From NCBI GenBank assembly GCA_910586995.1, contig CAJUKZ010000002.1, positions 248,001 to 312,000 of the forward strand: a DNA stretch of 64,000 nucleotides, in the 5' to 3' direction. Of this stretch, positions 26,449 to 35,598 are shown one piece after another. A program made the position numbers and the translations under genes. This DNA is from an uncultured Muribaculaceae bacterium. Its GTDB lineage: Bacteria > Bacteroidota > Bacteroidia > Bacteroidales > Muribaculaceae. Positions within the stretch are counted from its first letter, which is position 1, and each line of letters begins with the position of its first letter. The notes under the pieces are model-generated. The model did no database searches. It worked only from the letters and a program-made list of their open reading frames with translations, and was not told the DNA's origin.

Positions 26449-27372
26449 TTACACAAACTCCAAATAATTATCACGATTCACGACGTAAAATTCGGCATAA
26501 GGATAAGCCACATGAAATGCTTTAGGTACGGCAGGCTTCTTGTGTCCCCATTTGAACTCCATAGCAACCAGACTATCGGCAGTCTCCTCAATCAAGTCTA
26601 TTTCCTGCTTATCATAAGTACGCCAAAAATAAAATTCTTTATGCATACCCTCATTGAAATTAGCCTTACGTCTCTCCCCAATAATATAGTTCTCCCATAA
26701 AGCCCCTACATCCTGCCGAATAGCGAGTGGTGAGAATGCGCCAATAATTGCATTTCGGATACCATTGTCGTAAAAATACCATTTCCCCGCTTTGGTAACT
26801 TCTTTACGTAAATTACGCGAGTATGCACCTAATCTATATTCAACAAAAACTTTCTCTAAAATGTCAAGGTATTTTTCTACCGTCGTCTTACTCATACCCA
26901 GTTGTTTCCCTAATTCATCATACGAAACCTCGCTACCCAACTGAAAAGCGATAATACGCAATAAATCACGCATCTTGCTTGAGTTCTTCAATCCATCAAT
27001 AGTCAATATATCTTTCAATAAATATGCCCCTACAATATCGCGCAGATAATCTTTCTTCCGCTCGAAATCAGTCATCATTACAACTTCAGGATAAGAGCCA
27101 TAAATCAAACGCGATTCCAGGTTCTGGCGAGTTTCAATAGCGGTTTCTGTTTGTGATATCTCACGCTGTGAGAATGGTGTTAATAAAAACTGAGTACTAC
27201 GTCCGACCAATGGCTCTCCTGCCTTATTCAAAAGATCGAAGGAAGATGAACCACTTGCAAGCACACTTATACCTGGTATCTCATCAACAATTAATTTTAT
27301 AATATTACCTATATGAGGAATATTTTGCGCTTCATCTATAGCTAATAAGTCGATCCCATCTAATATCAGCAA
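26449..27372 (-). pseudogene. AAA ATPase with DUF4143 C-terminal domain, 5'-truncated
   Basis: The 307 readable codons begin at Walker B (LLAIDEAQNIP) and continue through the sensor (VLASGSSSFDLLNK), the lid, a winged-helix segment and the nuclease-like DUF4143 C-terminus (EIDLIEETADSLVAMEFKWG). Intact members of this family begin with some 80-100 residues carrying the P-loop (GxRRxGKT). None can be found here: only 90 bases separate the frame from the next gene. The opening LILDGIDLL may mark a deletion fusing the region after the P-loop to Walker B. Codons are AT-richer than in neighbours, suggesting transfer. Without a P-loop the product cannot bind ATP normally. Confidence 0.75.
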
Positions 27373-27462
27373 CTATACTGGCAAATTTTACATAAAAAAA
27401 GCACTCTATAATGGCGATTTTTACATCACCACAAAGAATACTTTTATCATTTTCCTTGGCTC

Positions 27463-28038
27463 TCAGCAAATACCGGCTGCGGAGAAAAGCCGGCGGTAAT
27501 ATTCCGCTTTCTTATCGAGCCGCATAGGAAACGCCCGGCTTGTAGATGGCATACGCCATAGCTCCAGACCTGTATCTGATCTAACACACTCTCCCATAGC
27601 CGGAACCGCAGTTGATGTAAGCGATGCCACAACTCCCGCCGCTTTCTCGCCTGTTGTGGCCACTACCTTGCACCGAGGCATCCTCGCCAACAGCGAGTCG
27701 AGATCCACCGGTTCGACCACTTCAAGAAACTTATCGGAAGCATTGTCCTTGAGCCTGCGTATACGGTGGCATGTGTCGTGAAGCGCTATGTGCTTCGCGT
27801 CGAGCAGAGCACGTATAGCATCCACATCGAAGACTTTGGAATCAGCATTGTAAAGAGCCAACCTGTCGCCAAAGAATATAAGCCCCATCATATACCAGAA
27901 ATCATTTGTCCTGTTCGGATAATAGAAATCCATAGACCAACGTTTAGGCTGTGGAGGAAACGTACCCATGATCAGGACACGGGCATCATCAGGCACGTAT
28001 GGTTCCCACGGATGCGTCTCTATAATATCTGCCATCAT
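27463..28038 (-). CDS. Uracil-DNA glycosylase superfamily protein
   Basis: A 191-residue cytosolic protein of the UDG/Mug fold. The N-terminal motif LIMGTFPPQPKRWSMDFYYPNRTNDFW resembles the family's GxxPG and following aromatic stacking region, and there is a C-terminal PSTSRAFPMRLDKK segment where the second motif (H/N-P-S-x-R) is expected. It is probably involved in removing damaged bases, but the exact substrate is unclear. It overlaps the DUF488 gene by 4 bases (ATGA), so the two are co-translated. The stop lies 90 bases from the broken ATPase. Confidence 0.72.
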   Translation of the reverse strand: MMADIIETHPWEPYVPDDARVLIMGTFPPQPKRWSMDFYYPNRTNDFWYMMGLIFFGDRLALYNADSKVFDVDAIRALLDAKHIALHDTCHRIRRLKDNASDKFLEVVEPVDLDSLLARMPRCKVVATTGEKAAGVVASLTSTAVPAMGECVRSDTGLELWRMPSTSRAFPMRLDKKAEYYRRLFSAAGIC

Positions 28039-28379
28039 CCGAGAGTTTCTTCCACGACACGGGCATTATTATGCTCCTCATCGCGCGATGAGTAAAGAAG
28101 CGTCACCACATTATGTCCGCTAAGATGACGCCGGAATTCTGTGAACGGCGCAGAATGTTCCAGTTCATATAAATATCGGCGCTCAAATTCCTGCCATCTG
28201 CCCTCAGGATCGGCATGAAACCACTTGCGCAGACCATCGGATGGCGCTATATCCTTGTCCCATAAATCGTAATGGAACGTTTCGTGCGACAGTCCGCGCG
28301 GCCACAGACGGTCTACGTAGACCCGGAATCCATCTGCCGGCGACACCGGATCATATACTCTTTTCAGTTTTATCTCCAT
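28035..28379 (-). CDS. DUF488 family protein
   Basis: A 114-residue protein with the family pattern DRLWPRG (about 20-26), DLWDKDIAPS and LRKWFHADP followed by WQEFERRYLYEL, and C-terminal VTLLYSSRDEEHNNA. The start at ATG 28379 (MEIKLKRVYDPV) gives the normal family length; the longer frame begins inside the upstream terminator hairpin. The biochemical role of DUF488 is not established. It is coupled to the UDG-family gene by a 4-base stop/start overlap. Confidence 0.82.
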   Translation of the reverse strand: MEIKLKRVYDPVSPADGFRVYVDRLWPRGLSHETFHYDLWDKDIAPSDGLRKWFHADPEGRWQEFERRYLYELEHSAPFTEFRRHLSGHNVVTLLYSSRDEEHNNARVVEETLG

Positions 28380-28456
28380 AGACTTTAATATATTTATATT
28401 AAAACGCATACCTCCTCCGCAATGTTGTGCGCCGAATGTTTTCCATCCTAATATAA

Positions 28457-28503
28457 AATATAAAGAGCGCAGGAGATTAAACATGCCAAGCGCTCTTTAT
28501 ATT
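28457..28503 (-). terminator. Terminator of the secreted-protein pair
   Basis: A 14-bp perfect stem (28490-28503 with 28457-28470) with a 19-base loop lies 24 bases past the stop at 28527. It is followed on the minus strand by TTATATTA. Confidence 0.6.
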
Positions 28504-28526
28504 AGTAATATGAACTTCGATATGTT

Positions 28527-30149
28527 CTATTTCACGATTTCTTTTGTTGTATTCGTGCCTTGACGGACAATGTATACATGTCCTGAAGCCGGATTGGAGA
28601 TCTTCATACCCTGAAGATTATAGTAGACTTTAGGTTCGCAGGTATTGTCGGTTATTATATCGGTTACTCCTACTGATGATGGCAACTTGATTGTGACGGC
28701 CTCACTATTGGCATAGCCCCAACGCTCGCTGTCAGGCTCACGCAGCAGGAGCATGCCGGCAGGCAGTGTGATCACACCATCAGCCATAGTGCCATAGTAG
28801 TCTGAATCTGTTTCCTCGTCGTTCTGACTGTTAGCAAATGGAACAGAGGAAATGATCTCATCTCCATCTCCACAGTCGATACCAAGCGGAGATTCATGCA
28901 CAAACACCTTGTCGGCATCGGTAGCGTCCACCGTGATATAGTGGTTATGCTCCTCATGATTGATCAAGTGGTTATATTCCTGGCAGAAACCCGACTTGTC
29001 ATCATAGGGATTAACGAGACGGAACAGACCGGGAGTCGACACACTTTCCTGAATCTCCACATCATATTCCATAGAATACAAGTCTGAATATACACCGGAA
29101 AGAACACCTTCTTTATAGACAGCGTTGCCGAGCGAACGCCACTTATCCGGCTCATCCGCTATAGTGTAGAAGCGGCGGACAACACCCTGCGCATATTTGC
29201 CTTCATCGTCGAGAGTCACTGCTATAAACGAATTTATCGCGGTCTCGTCGCTACCCATATCAAGGACCAGTGGTTTTGCTACAGGAACAGCCAGTTCTGT
29301 ACCTTCCTCTGCCACGAAATCAAAAAGATCATTGCTGGCTGTCATAGCGCCTTCAGCAACCATGTATTTCACTTTCGTGACATCATTACCTGTAGTAAAC
29401 TTGAACCACAGGCTTCCTTCTGCCTCACACGTAGGTGACATGATGCTGATGCTGTAATCCTTAGAGCCAGGAAGAGTGATCACCGTAGGATAGACCGTCT
29501 CCCACGAATATCCGAAATCATCAGCCGATGTTCCGGTAAGCGGATCATCAATCGTAAGAACGCCGTTCACAAACACGTTGCCTGAAAAATATTCCTTGTA
29601 TTCCTCTTTGGTGAACTCAAAGAAGTCTATATAATATGCCTCAATGCTTCCGACCCAGACATCTCCAATATCACTGTCGGTATAACCGCTATATTGTATA
29701 GGAATAATCACCAGTTCCGGATCCGCCCCGTCAATTACAATGTCTGTCTCGGTCTCGTTTTCATTATATCCAAGGAACAAGAACCTATCGGAAGTATAGG
29801 GGCTTTTCATACGGTACATACCCTTCACCGACGCACTTTCCTCAAATTCTACCTCGAACGCATAGTGCGACGGATCGACCATAGACGCTGTCACCCAGCC
29901 GTCCTCAAACTTACCTTCGCCTATCGACTGCCAGTCTGTGATTTCCTCCACTGCACGCGAAGCTGCCTGAGTGCGCAGCTGCTTTCTCAGTTGCGGGTCT
30001 TTAACATTGATGCGCACCATACCAGACCGGGTGAATTCCACCTCGGTAGAAGAACTGCGCATGGCCATCTTTACAAAGCTCTGCCTTGCAGAGACCTGAA
30101 CGGCGAGTGCCGCAATCAGTATCGCCATGAAGATACAGATTCGTCTCAT
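28527..30149 (-). CDS. Secreted protein with two repeated modules and conserved C-terminal tail
   Basis: A 540-residue exported protein (signal peptide about 1-21). Two copies of one beta-rich module can be seen. They are about 73-120 (WQSIGEGKFEDG ... VEFEES ... GMYRMKSPY) and 337-385 (WRSLGNAVYKEG ... VEIQES ... GLFRLVNPY). Other parts are acidic and beta-rich. The last 35 residues (YYNLQGMKISNPASG then HVYIVRQG and a basic end) match the tail of the next gene product. Tails of this form are common on secreted Bacteroidales proteins and may be a sorting signal akin to type IX secretion tails. No enzymatic motif is visible; an adhesin or binding role is possible but unproven. Confidence 0.7.
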   Translation of the reverse strand: MRRICIFMAILIAALAVQVSARQSFVKMAMRSSSTEVEFTRSGMVRINVKDPQLRKQLRTQAASRAVEEITDWQSIGEGKFEDGWVTASMVDPSHYAFEVEFEESASVKGMYRMKSPYTSDRFLFLGYNENETETDIVIDGADPELVIIPIQYSGYTDSDIGDVWVGSIEAYYIDFFEFTKEEYKEYFSGNVFVNGVLTIDDPLTGTSADDFGYSWETVYPTVITLPGSKDYSISIMSPTCEAEGSLWFKFTTGNDVTKVKYMVAEGAMTASNDLFDFVAEEGTELAVPVAKPLVLDMGSDETAINSFIAVTLDDEGKYAQGVVRRFYTIADEPDKWRSLGNAVYKEGVLSGVYSDLYSMEYDVEIQESVSTPGLFRLVNPYDDKSGFCQEYNHLINHEEHNHYITVDATDADKVFVHESPLGIDCGDGDEIISSVPFANSQNDEETDSDYYGTMADGVITLPAGMLLLREPDSERWGYANSEAVTIKLPSSVGVTDIITDNTCEPKVYYNLQGMKISNPASGHVYIVRQGTNTTKEIVK

Positions 30150-30196
30150 AATATCTGTTTTTTAAGATCGTTAATGCTTCGTATATCTGATAAACA

Positions 30197-31423
30197 TTAC
30201 CTTACAATGACTTTCTTCACGTCCTTACCCTGACGGACAATATAAATCTGTCCTCCGACAGGATTAGTCACCTTCATGCCCTGCAGGTTGAAATACTCGA
30301 CCGGAGCATTCTCGGATGTTGTGTCGGTGAAGACATCACGGATTCCGACAACTTCGTCAGGAAGGGTGATCGTTGAAGACATTGTGCCTGTATTGTAGTA
30401 TGCATTCGAATTAGTCTCATACTCGCTGTCGGCAGGAGCTTCAGGCCAGCGGATCTTGCATGCACCGGAAGAAATGGATATTACATTGCCCTCCATAGTT
30501 ATCGGGTCGGAATTATCACCAAGCGCCGAGATACTTACCAGATACACATCGCCATCTACCTCATCTTTCACTCCGATATTTTGGTATGGAATGTGTATAT
30601 TTTGCCTGTCAGTAAGATCAAGAGTAAGGGTGCTTTTGGAATCATAAGGGAAAGCTTTTTTCAGACGAATCAGATTATGGTCTTCAACATTAATCTGGAC
30701 CGTGCATTTCGTAGTGATTGGTGTTTCCGACTTAGAGTAAGTCTCTGTCAGTATTCCATCGGAAAACACAGCCACACCTGCATCTTCCCAATTAGGATCA
30801 GGTGCTTGCGCTGTGATTTCGTTGTATGCGCACAGATTGAACCACCCCATACGATCACCCGTTGTAAGGTTGTGTGCTGATATTCCGAACAAGAGATTGC
30901 GCGGAACAGAGTAACCATTCTCAGTGAGTGTGAAAACCAGATCACCGTTATAGTCTACAATCTTTCCGCTCTGAATCTCGCAAAATGACAACTTTGTATT
31001 AACATAGCCAATTCCGGTAGCATTCAACTGTCCGAGATCCTGTGTCCGGAACGTGATTGTATTGGCAGCCAAATCAACAGTACCTATAATAGATATATTG
31101 TTCAATATGCCTGTCACAGAAATCTGATTGTCCTGACCGTCTACAGCAGCGAAATCAAGTGTCCCGTCCACATAGCTTCCGTCTCCGAGGGGAGCATAGT
31201 ACGACCAGTCGAAAGAGCCTTCGAATTCAGAAATACTGGCGGCACGCGACGGCGACGTCTTAACTTCCGGAGCAATGGCCGCAGCGTTGCCAAACACTGC
31301 AGGCGTAAGAACCTTTTCAGATACAGGGACGGCTGACGGAGTGCCTTGGTATAGCACAAAATCTTCTGCGTTAGCGCCTACAGCAATGGCTGTAGCAACA
31401 ATCAGGGAGTAAAATTTTTTCAT
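30197..31423 (-). CDS. Secreted protein paralogous to its downstream neighbour
   Basis: A 408-residue exported protein. The start is ATG 31423 (MKKFYSLIVATAIAVGANA), a clear signal peptide; the longer frame from 31564 lies upstream of the predicted promoter. It has one copy of the module found twice in the neighbour (WEDAGVAVFSDG ... VQINVED ... IRLKKAFPYD) and ends with the same kind of tail (YFNLQGMKVTNPVGG, then IYIVRQG and basic residues). No catalytic motif is evident. The 47-base gap to the next gene suggests one transcript for both. Confidence 0.7.
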   Translation of the reverse strand: MKKFYSLIVATAIAVGANAEDFVLYQGTPSAVPVSEKVLTPAVFGNAAAIAPEVKTSPSRAASISEFEGSFDWSYYAPLGDGSYVDGTLDFAAVDGQDNQISVTGILNNISIIGTVDLAANTITFRTQDLGQLNATGIGYVNTKLSFCEIQSGKIVDYNGDLVFTLTENGYSVPRNLLFGISAHNLTTGDRMGWFNLCAYNEITAQAPDPNWEDAGVAVFSDGILTETYSKSETPITTKCTVQINVEDHNLIRLKKAFPYDSKSTLTLDLTDRQNIHIPYQNIGVKDEVDGDVYLVSISALGDNSDPITMEGNVISISSGACKIRWPEAPADSEYETNSNAYYNTGTMSSTITLPDEVVGIRDVFTDTTSENAPVEYFNLQGMKVTNPVGGQIYIVRQGKDVKKVIVR

Positions 31424-31530
31424 AAAAAAAGGATTGATAAATAATTGGAATTTGAATCTAATAAATGCGGACATAATGTACCACTGAAACACGTGTAAGT
31501 ACTTTATGCAATCTCGAGTGTAAGCATTTG

Positions 31531-31538
31531 CAAATTTA
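31531..31538 (-). promoter_or_regulatory. -7 promoter element for the secreted-protein pair
   Basis: Minus-strand TAAATTTG at 31538-31531, with GTTG 20 bases upstream. The predicted leader is about 100 bases. The 427-base gap 31424-31850 otherwise holds only AT-rich sequence and the gpmI promoter. Confidence 0.45.
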
Positions 31539-31764
31539 TATCTGCTAAACATATTTTGCAACATTTTTCTTAATTATTTTCAAATTTATTTTACAAATGC
31601 CATTTTGATACTCAATATTCGTTTCCAGATGTCAACCATCCACCGGAAAACACCGCAGATACCGGACGAGGCATCCATTACATCACATTCCGCTATCTCA
31701 CGATATCGCTGAACGTAATAGTTTAATTATCTATAAATAATGTATATGTATGACGGTTTTTTCG

Positions 31765-31772
31765 TAACTTTG
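31765..31772 (+). promoter_or_regulatory. -7 promoter element for gpmI
   Basis: TAACTTTG at 31765-31772, about 79 bases before the gpmI ATG; no clear -33 TTTG. Confidence 0.5.
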
Positions 31773-31850
31773 CTCATTCCAAATGGCAGCGCCGCATGCA
31801 AGCGTCACGCCTGAATATTTATCTGAAACAAAATTCAAATCATAAAAATT

Positions 31851-33368
31851 ATGGCAAGCAAAGCATTACTGATGATTCTCGACGGATGGGGCATTGGCGA
31901 CCATTCGAAAAGCGACGTTATCTCCGTGACACCAACCCCCTACTGGGATTACCTGCTGAAGACATATCCCCACTCGGAACTTCAGGCATCAGGCGAGAAT
32001 GTCGGTCTGCCCGACGGACAGATGGGCAACTCGGAAGTAGGACACCTCAACATCGGAGCCGGACGCGTACTATATCAGGACCTTGTGAAGATCAACAAGG
32101 CTATCAAGGACGGTAGCATCATGGACAACACAGAAGTTCGCTCGGCATTCTCCTATGCCAAGGAACACAACGTAGGCATACACTTCATGGGACTGACCTC
32201 GACAGGCGGTGTGCATTCGTCGCTCGACCACGTATTCGCCCTGTGCGACATAGCCAAAAAATACGAACTTGAGAAAGTATTCCTCCACTGCTTTATGGAC
32301 GGCCGCGACACCGATCCCCGCAGCGGCAAAGGCTTCATTGAAGAAGTTGAGAAACACTGCTCTGAATCGGCCGGAGTGATCGCTTCTATCGTAGGTCGAT
32401 TCTACGCTATGGACCGCGACAAACGCTGGGAGCGTGTCAAGGTGGCCTACGATCTGCTCGTGCATGGCGAAGGCAAACAGGCAACCGACATGGTTCAGGC
32501 CATGCAGGAAAGCTATGACGCAGACGTCACCGACGAATTTATCAAGCCTATCAACAACTCCACCGTAGACGGCACTATAAAGCCCGGCGACGTGGTGATT
32601 TTCTTCAACTACCGAAACGACCGTGCCAAGGAGATCACAACCGTACTCACACAGCACGATATGCCTGAGCAGGGAATGAACACCGTACCCGGACTGCAAT
32701 TCTACTGCATGACGCCCTACGACTCGTCGTTCGAGAACGTTCATATCCTGTTCAACAAAGAAAACGTCGACAACACAATCGGTGAATATCTTGCCTCACT
32801 CGACAAGCGCCAGCTTCACATCGCCGAGACCGAGAAATACGCCCATGTGACATTCTTCTTCAACGGAGGACGTGAGACACCATTTGCCGGTGAAGACCGC
32901 ATTCTCGTACCATCGCCGAAAGTAGCAACCTACGACCTCAAGCCCGAGATGAGCGCCTACGAAGTTAAAGACAAACTCGTGGAAGCTATCAGCAAGGATG
33001 AGTACGACTTCATAGTAGTGAACTTCGCCAACGGCGATATGGTAGGCCATACCGGTATCTATCCCGCTATTGAGAAAGCAGTGGAGACAATAGACAACTG
33101 TGTGCGCGACGTAGTGGAAGCAGCCAAGAACACAGGCTACAGCGTCATCATCATCGCCGACCACGGCAACTGCGACAACGCGATAAATCCCGACGGAACA
33201 CCGAACACTGCCCACTCGCTCAATCCTGTTCCCTGCGTATATGTATCCGGCGATACAGATGCTACCGTTGAGAACGGCATCCTTGCCGACGTCGCTCCCA
33301 CGCTACTGCACATCATGGGACTGCCGCAGCCTAAGGAAATGACAGGCCACAATCTCATCAAAGATTAA
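31851..33368 (+). CDS. gpmI: 2,3-bisphosphoglycerate-independent phosphoglycerate mutase
   Basis: Manganese-dependent glycolytic enzyme interconverting 3- and 2-phosphoglycerate. The 505 residues show the alkaline-phosphatase-like fold: MILDGWGIGD near the N-terminus (metal Asp), the phosphoserine nucleophile in MGNSEVGHLNIGAGR (about 61-75), GRDTDPRSG, GRFYAMDRDKRW with substrate Args, FNYRNDRAKE and the second metal cluster IIIADHGNCDNA near the C-terminus. Length matches bacterial GpmI. It is read from its own promoter; a large branched hairpin separates it from the peptidase gene. Confidence 0.96.
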   Translation: MASKALLMILDGWGIGDHSKSDVISVTPTPYWDYLLKTYPHSELQASGENVGLPDGQMGNSEVGHLNIGAGRVLYQDLVKINKAIKDGSIMDNTEVRSAFSYAKEHNVGIHFMGLTSTGGVHSSLDHVFALCDIAKKYELEKVFLHCFMDGRDTDPRSGKGFIEEVEKHCSESAGVIASIVGRFYAMDRDKRWERVKVAYDLLVHGEGKQATDMVQAMQESYDADVTDEFIKPINNSTVDGTIKPGDVVIFFNYRNDRAKEITTVLTQHDMPEQGMNTVPGLQFYCMTPYDSSFENVHILFNKENVDNTIGEYLASLDKRQLHIAETEKYAHVTFFFNGGRETPFAGEDRILVPSPKVATYDLKPEMSAYEVKDKLVEAISKDEYDFIVVNFANGDMVGHTGIYPAIEKAVETIDNCVRDVVEAAKNTGYSVIIIADHGNCDNAINPDGTPNTAHSLNPVPCVYVSGDTDATVENGILADVAPTLLHIMGLPQPKEMTGHNLIKD

Positions 33369-33392
33369 AAACTTGTTTTATAATACACATAC

Positions 33393-33447
33393 AGCCGGTT
33401 CGTAATGGAACGAAGTCCGGACGGACTGCATTTCCTACGGACCGGCT
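33393..33447 (+). repeat. Branched hairpin between gpmI and the S9 peptidase
   Basis: A 12-bp stem (33393-33404 with 33436-33447, one G-T pair) encloses a second small hairpin AGTCCG/CGGACT. The outer stem is followed by TTTCC. It may be an incomplete terminator for gpmI or a leader element for the next gene. Confidence 0.5.
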
Positions 33448-33465
33448 TTCCACATACCAATCATT

Positions 33466-35598
33466 ATGAAAACAAATTGCAAGCTACTTGCTCTGACCAT
33501 AATACCAATGTCAATAGCATCATGCGGCTCAGGGACAGGCAATATAAAATATCCCAAAGCACCACAGGACAGCACAGTGGATGTCTACTTCGGCACAGAG
33601 GTACGCGATCCCTATCGTCCGCTCGAGAACGATACCGCAGAGGCCACACTCCAGTGGGTGAAAGCCGAAAACGATCTTACAGAAGCATATCTGTCGGAAA
33701 TTCCTTTCCGTGACAACATCAGGAAGCGCCTGACCGCACTCAACAACTATAAAAAAATAGGTATGCCATCGCGAGAGAACGACGGCAACATCTATTTCTC
33801 AGAGAACGACGGTCTGAAGAATCAGTCTGTGATCTACCGTCAGATCGGCGACAGCACTGAAGTCTTTCTTGATCCCAACACATTGTCAGACGACGGAACT
33901 GTGGCCCTTACCGGCATATTCATGTCGCCCGACGGCAAATACACAGCCTATACCATCTCGAGAAGCGGAAGCGACTGGACTGAAATCTACGTTATGGACA
34001 CAGCCACACGCGAACTGCTGTCCGACCACATAGAATGGGCTAAATTCACAGGTGTATCATGGCACGACGGAGGATTCTTCTACAGCGCCTACCCACGCCC
34101 CGAGGCAGGAAAGGAATTCTCCAACGCCAACGAATACCATTCAATCTACTACCACAAGCTCGGCACACCGCAGTCCGACGATACCGTAGCCTATGAGAAC
34201 CGCGAGCAACCGCTCTATTTCCATTCGGCATACGTGCCCGAAAACCAGCCGTACCTGCTTGTCTCTGTTGGAGGCCAAGGCATCGGCGATGGACTTATTT
34301 TCAAAAAACTCGGCGACAAAAATGCGACATGGCAGACCGTACAGCCCTCTCAGGACTATCTGTTCAACGTCGTGGGCGTACGCGACGGACTTATCTATGC
34401 TCTCACAACAGACGGAGCGGAAAACCGTCAGCTCATCACAGTGCCTGTAGACAAGCCTTCGCGCGAGAATTGGAATGTACTCGTACCCGAAGACAAGAAC
34501 AGTGTGCTCGTCGATGCTGAATTCTCCGGCAAAGACAAGATGATGCTGACCTACGACGTAGCCGGCACAAACCACTTGTATATCTACGGCCGCGACGGCA
34601 AACGCATCAATGAAGTCGAGTTGCCGACACTCGGATCTGTGAGCGTATCAGCCAATGGTAAGAACGACGACGTATATTACAGCTTCTCATCGTTCAACTT
34701 CCCGCCGTCAATCTACAGCCTCGACACTGCCAACGGCAATAGTACCCTGTTCAAGTCCACTGATATAGAAGGGTTCAACCCCGAAGATTATGTCGTTGAA
34801 CAAGTGATGTATCCCTCTACCGACGGCACAATGATCCCGATGTACCTTACATATAAGAAAGGTATCGAGCGCAACGGCAAGAATCCAGTATATCTCTACG
34901 GCTACGGTGGCTTCAACATCACTCTGCACCCGTCATTCTCCCCCAACCGGCTGATCTGGCTTGAAAACGGTGGAATATACGCGCAGGCCGGACTGCGCGG
35001 TGGTGCGGAATATGGCGAGAAATGGCACGAGATGGGCACAAAGCAGAACAAGCTAAATGTGTTCAATGACTTCATTTCTGCTGCCGAATATATGATCAAG
35101 GAAGGATGGACAAATCCCGAACTGCTCACCATCGAAGGCGGCAGCAATGGCGGACTCCTCGTAGGCGCAACCGTTAACCTCCGTCCTGACCTGTTCAAAG
35201 TAGCCATACCTCGTGTAGGCGTAATGGATATGATGCGCTACCACCTGTTCACTATAGGTTGGAACTGGGCAAGCGACTATGGCACAAGCGCCGACTCTCC
35301 CGAGATGGCACAATATCTGCTGAGATATTCTCCAGTTCATAACATCAGCAACGACGGTACTCCATATCCGGCCATCATGGTTACAACTGCCGACCACGAC
35401 GACCGTGTCGTGCCGGCACACAGCTTCAAATATGCAGCCACACTGCAGGCTTCTGACACTGGAGACGCACCAAAGCTCATCCGCATAGATTCCAAAGCCG
35501 GACACGGCAGTGGCAAACCCGTGGCCAAGGTAATCGACGAATATACAGACATTTATTCTTTCATTTACCACAACCTCGGAATCTCGCCGAAAGAATGA
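33466..35598 (+). CDS. Prolyl oligopeptidase family serine peptidase, lipoprotein
   Basis: S9A peptidase cleaving short peptides after proline, here exported. The 710 residues start with a signal and lipobox SIASC (Cys about 20). The N-terminal seven-bladed propeller region begins VDVYFGTEVRDPYRPLEND (typical of the family). The alpha/beta hydrolase part carries the YGYGGFNI oxyanion region, GLRGGAEYGEKWHE, the nucleophile in EGGSNGGLL, Asp in TADHDDRVVP and His in KAGHGSG. Its stop overlaps the next start by 4 bases (ATGA). Confidence 0.92.
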   Translation: MKTNCKLLALTIIPMSIASCGSGTGNIKYPKAPQDSTVDVYFGTEVRDPYRPLENDTAEATLQWVKAENDLTEAYLSEIPFRDNIRKRLTALNNYKKIGMPSRENDGNIYFSENDGLKNQSVIYRQIGDSTEVFLDPNTLSDDGTVALTGIFMSPDGKYTAYTISRSGSDWTEIYVMDTATRELLSDHIEWAKFTGVSWHDGGFFYSAYPRPEAGKEFSNANEYHSIYYHKLGTPQSDDTVAYENREQPLYFHSAYVPENQPYLLVSVGGQGIGDGLIFKKLGDKNATWQTVQPSQDYLFNVVGVRDGLIYALTTDGAENRQLITVPVDKPSRENWNVLVPEDKNSVLVDAEFSGKDKMMLTYDVAGTNHLYIYGRDGKRINEVELPTLGSVSVSANGKNDDVYYSFSSFNFPPSIYSLDTANGNSTLFKSTDIEGFNPEDYVVEQVMYPSTDGTMIPMYLTYKKGIERNGKNPVYLYGYGGFNITLHPSFSPNRLIWLENGGIYAQAGLRGGAEYGEKWHEMGTKQNKLNVFNDFISAAEYMIKEGWTNPELLTIEGGSNGGLLVGATVNLRPDLFKVAIPRVGVMDMMRYHLFTIGWNWASDYGTSADSPEMAQYLLRYSPVHNISNDGTPYPAIMVTTADHDDRVVPAHSFKYAATLQASDTGDAPKLIRIDSKAGHGSGKPVAKVIDEYTDIYSFIYHNLGISPKE

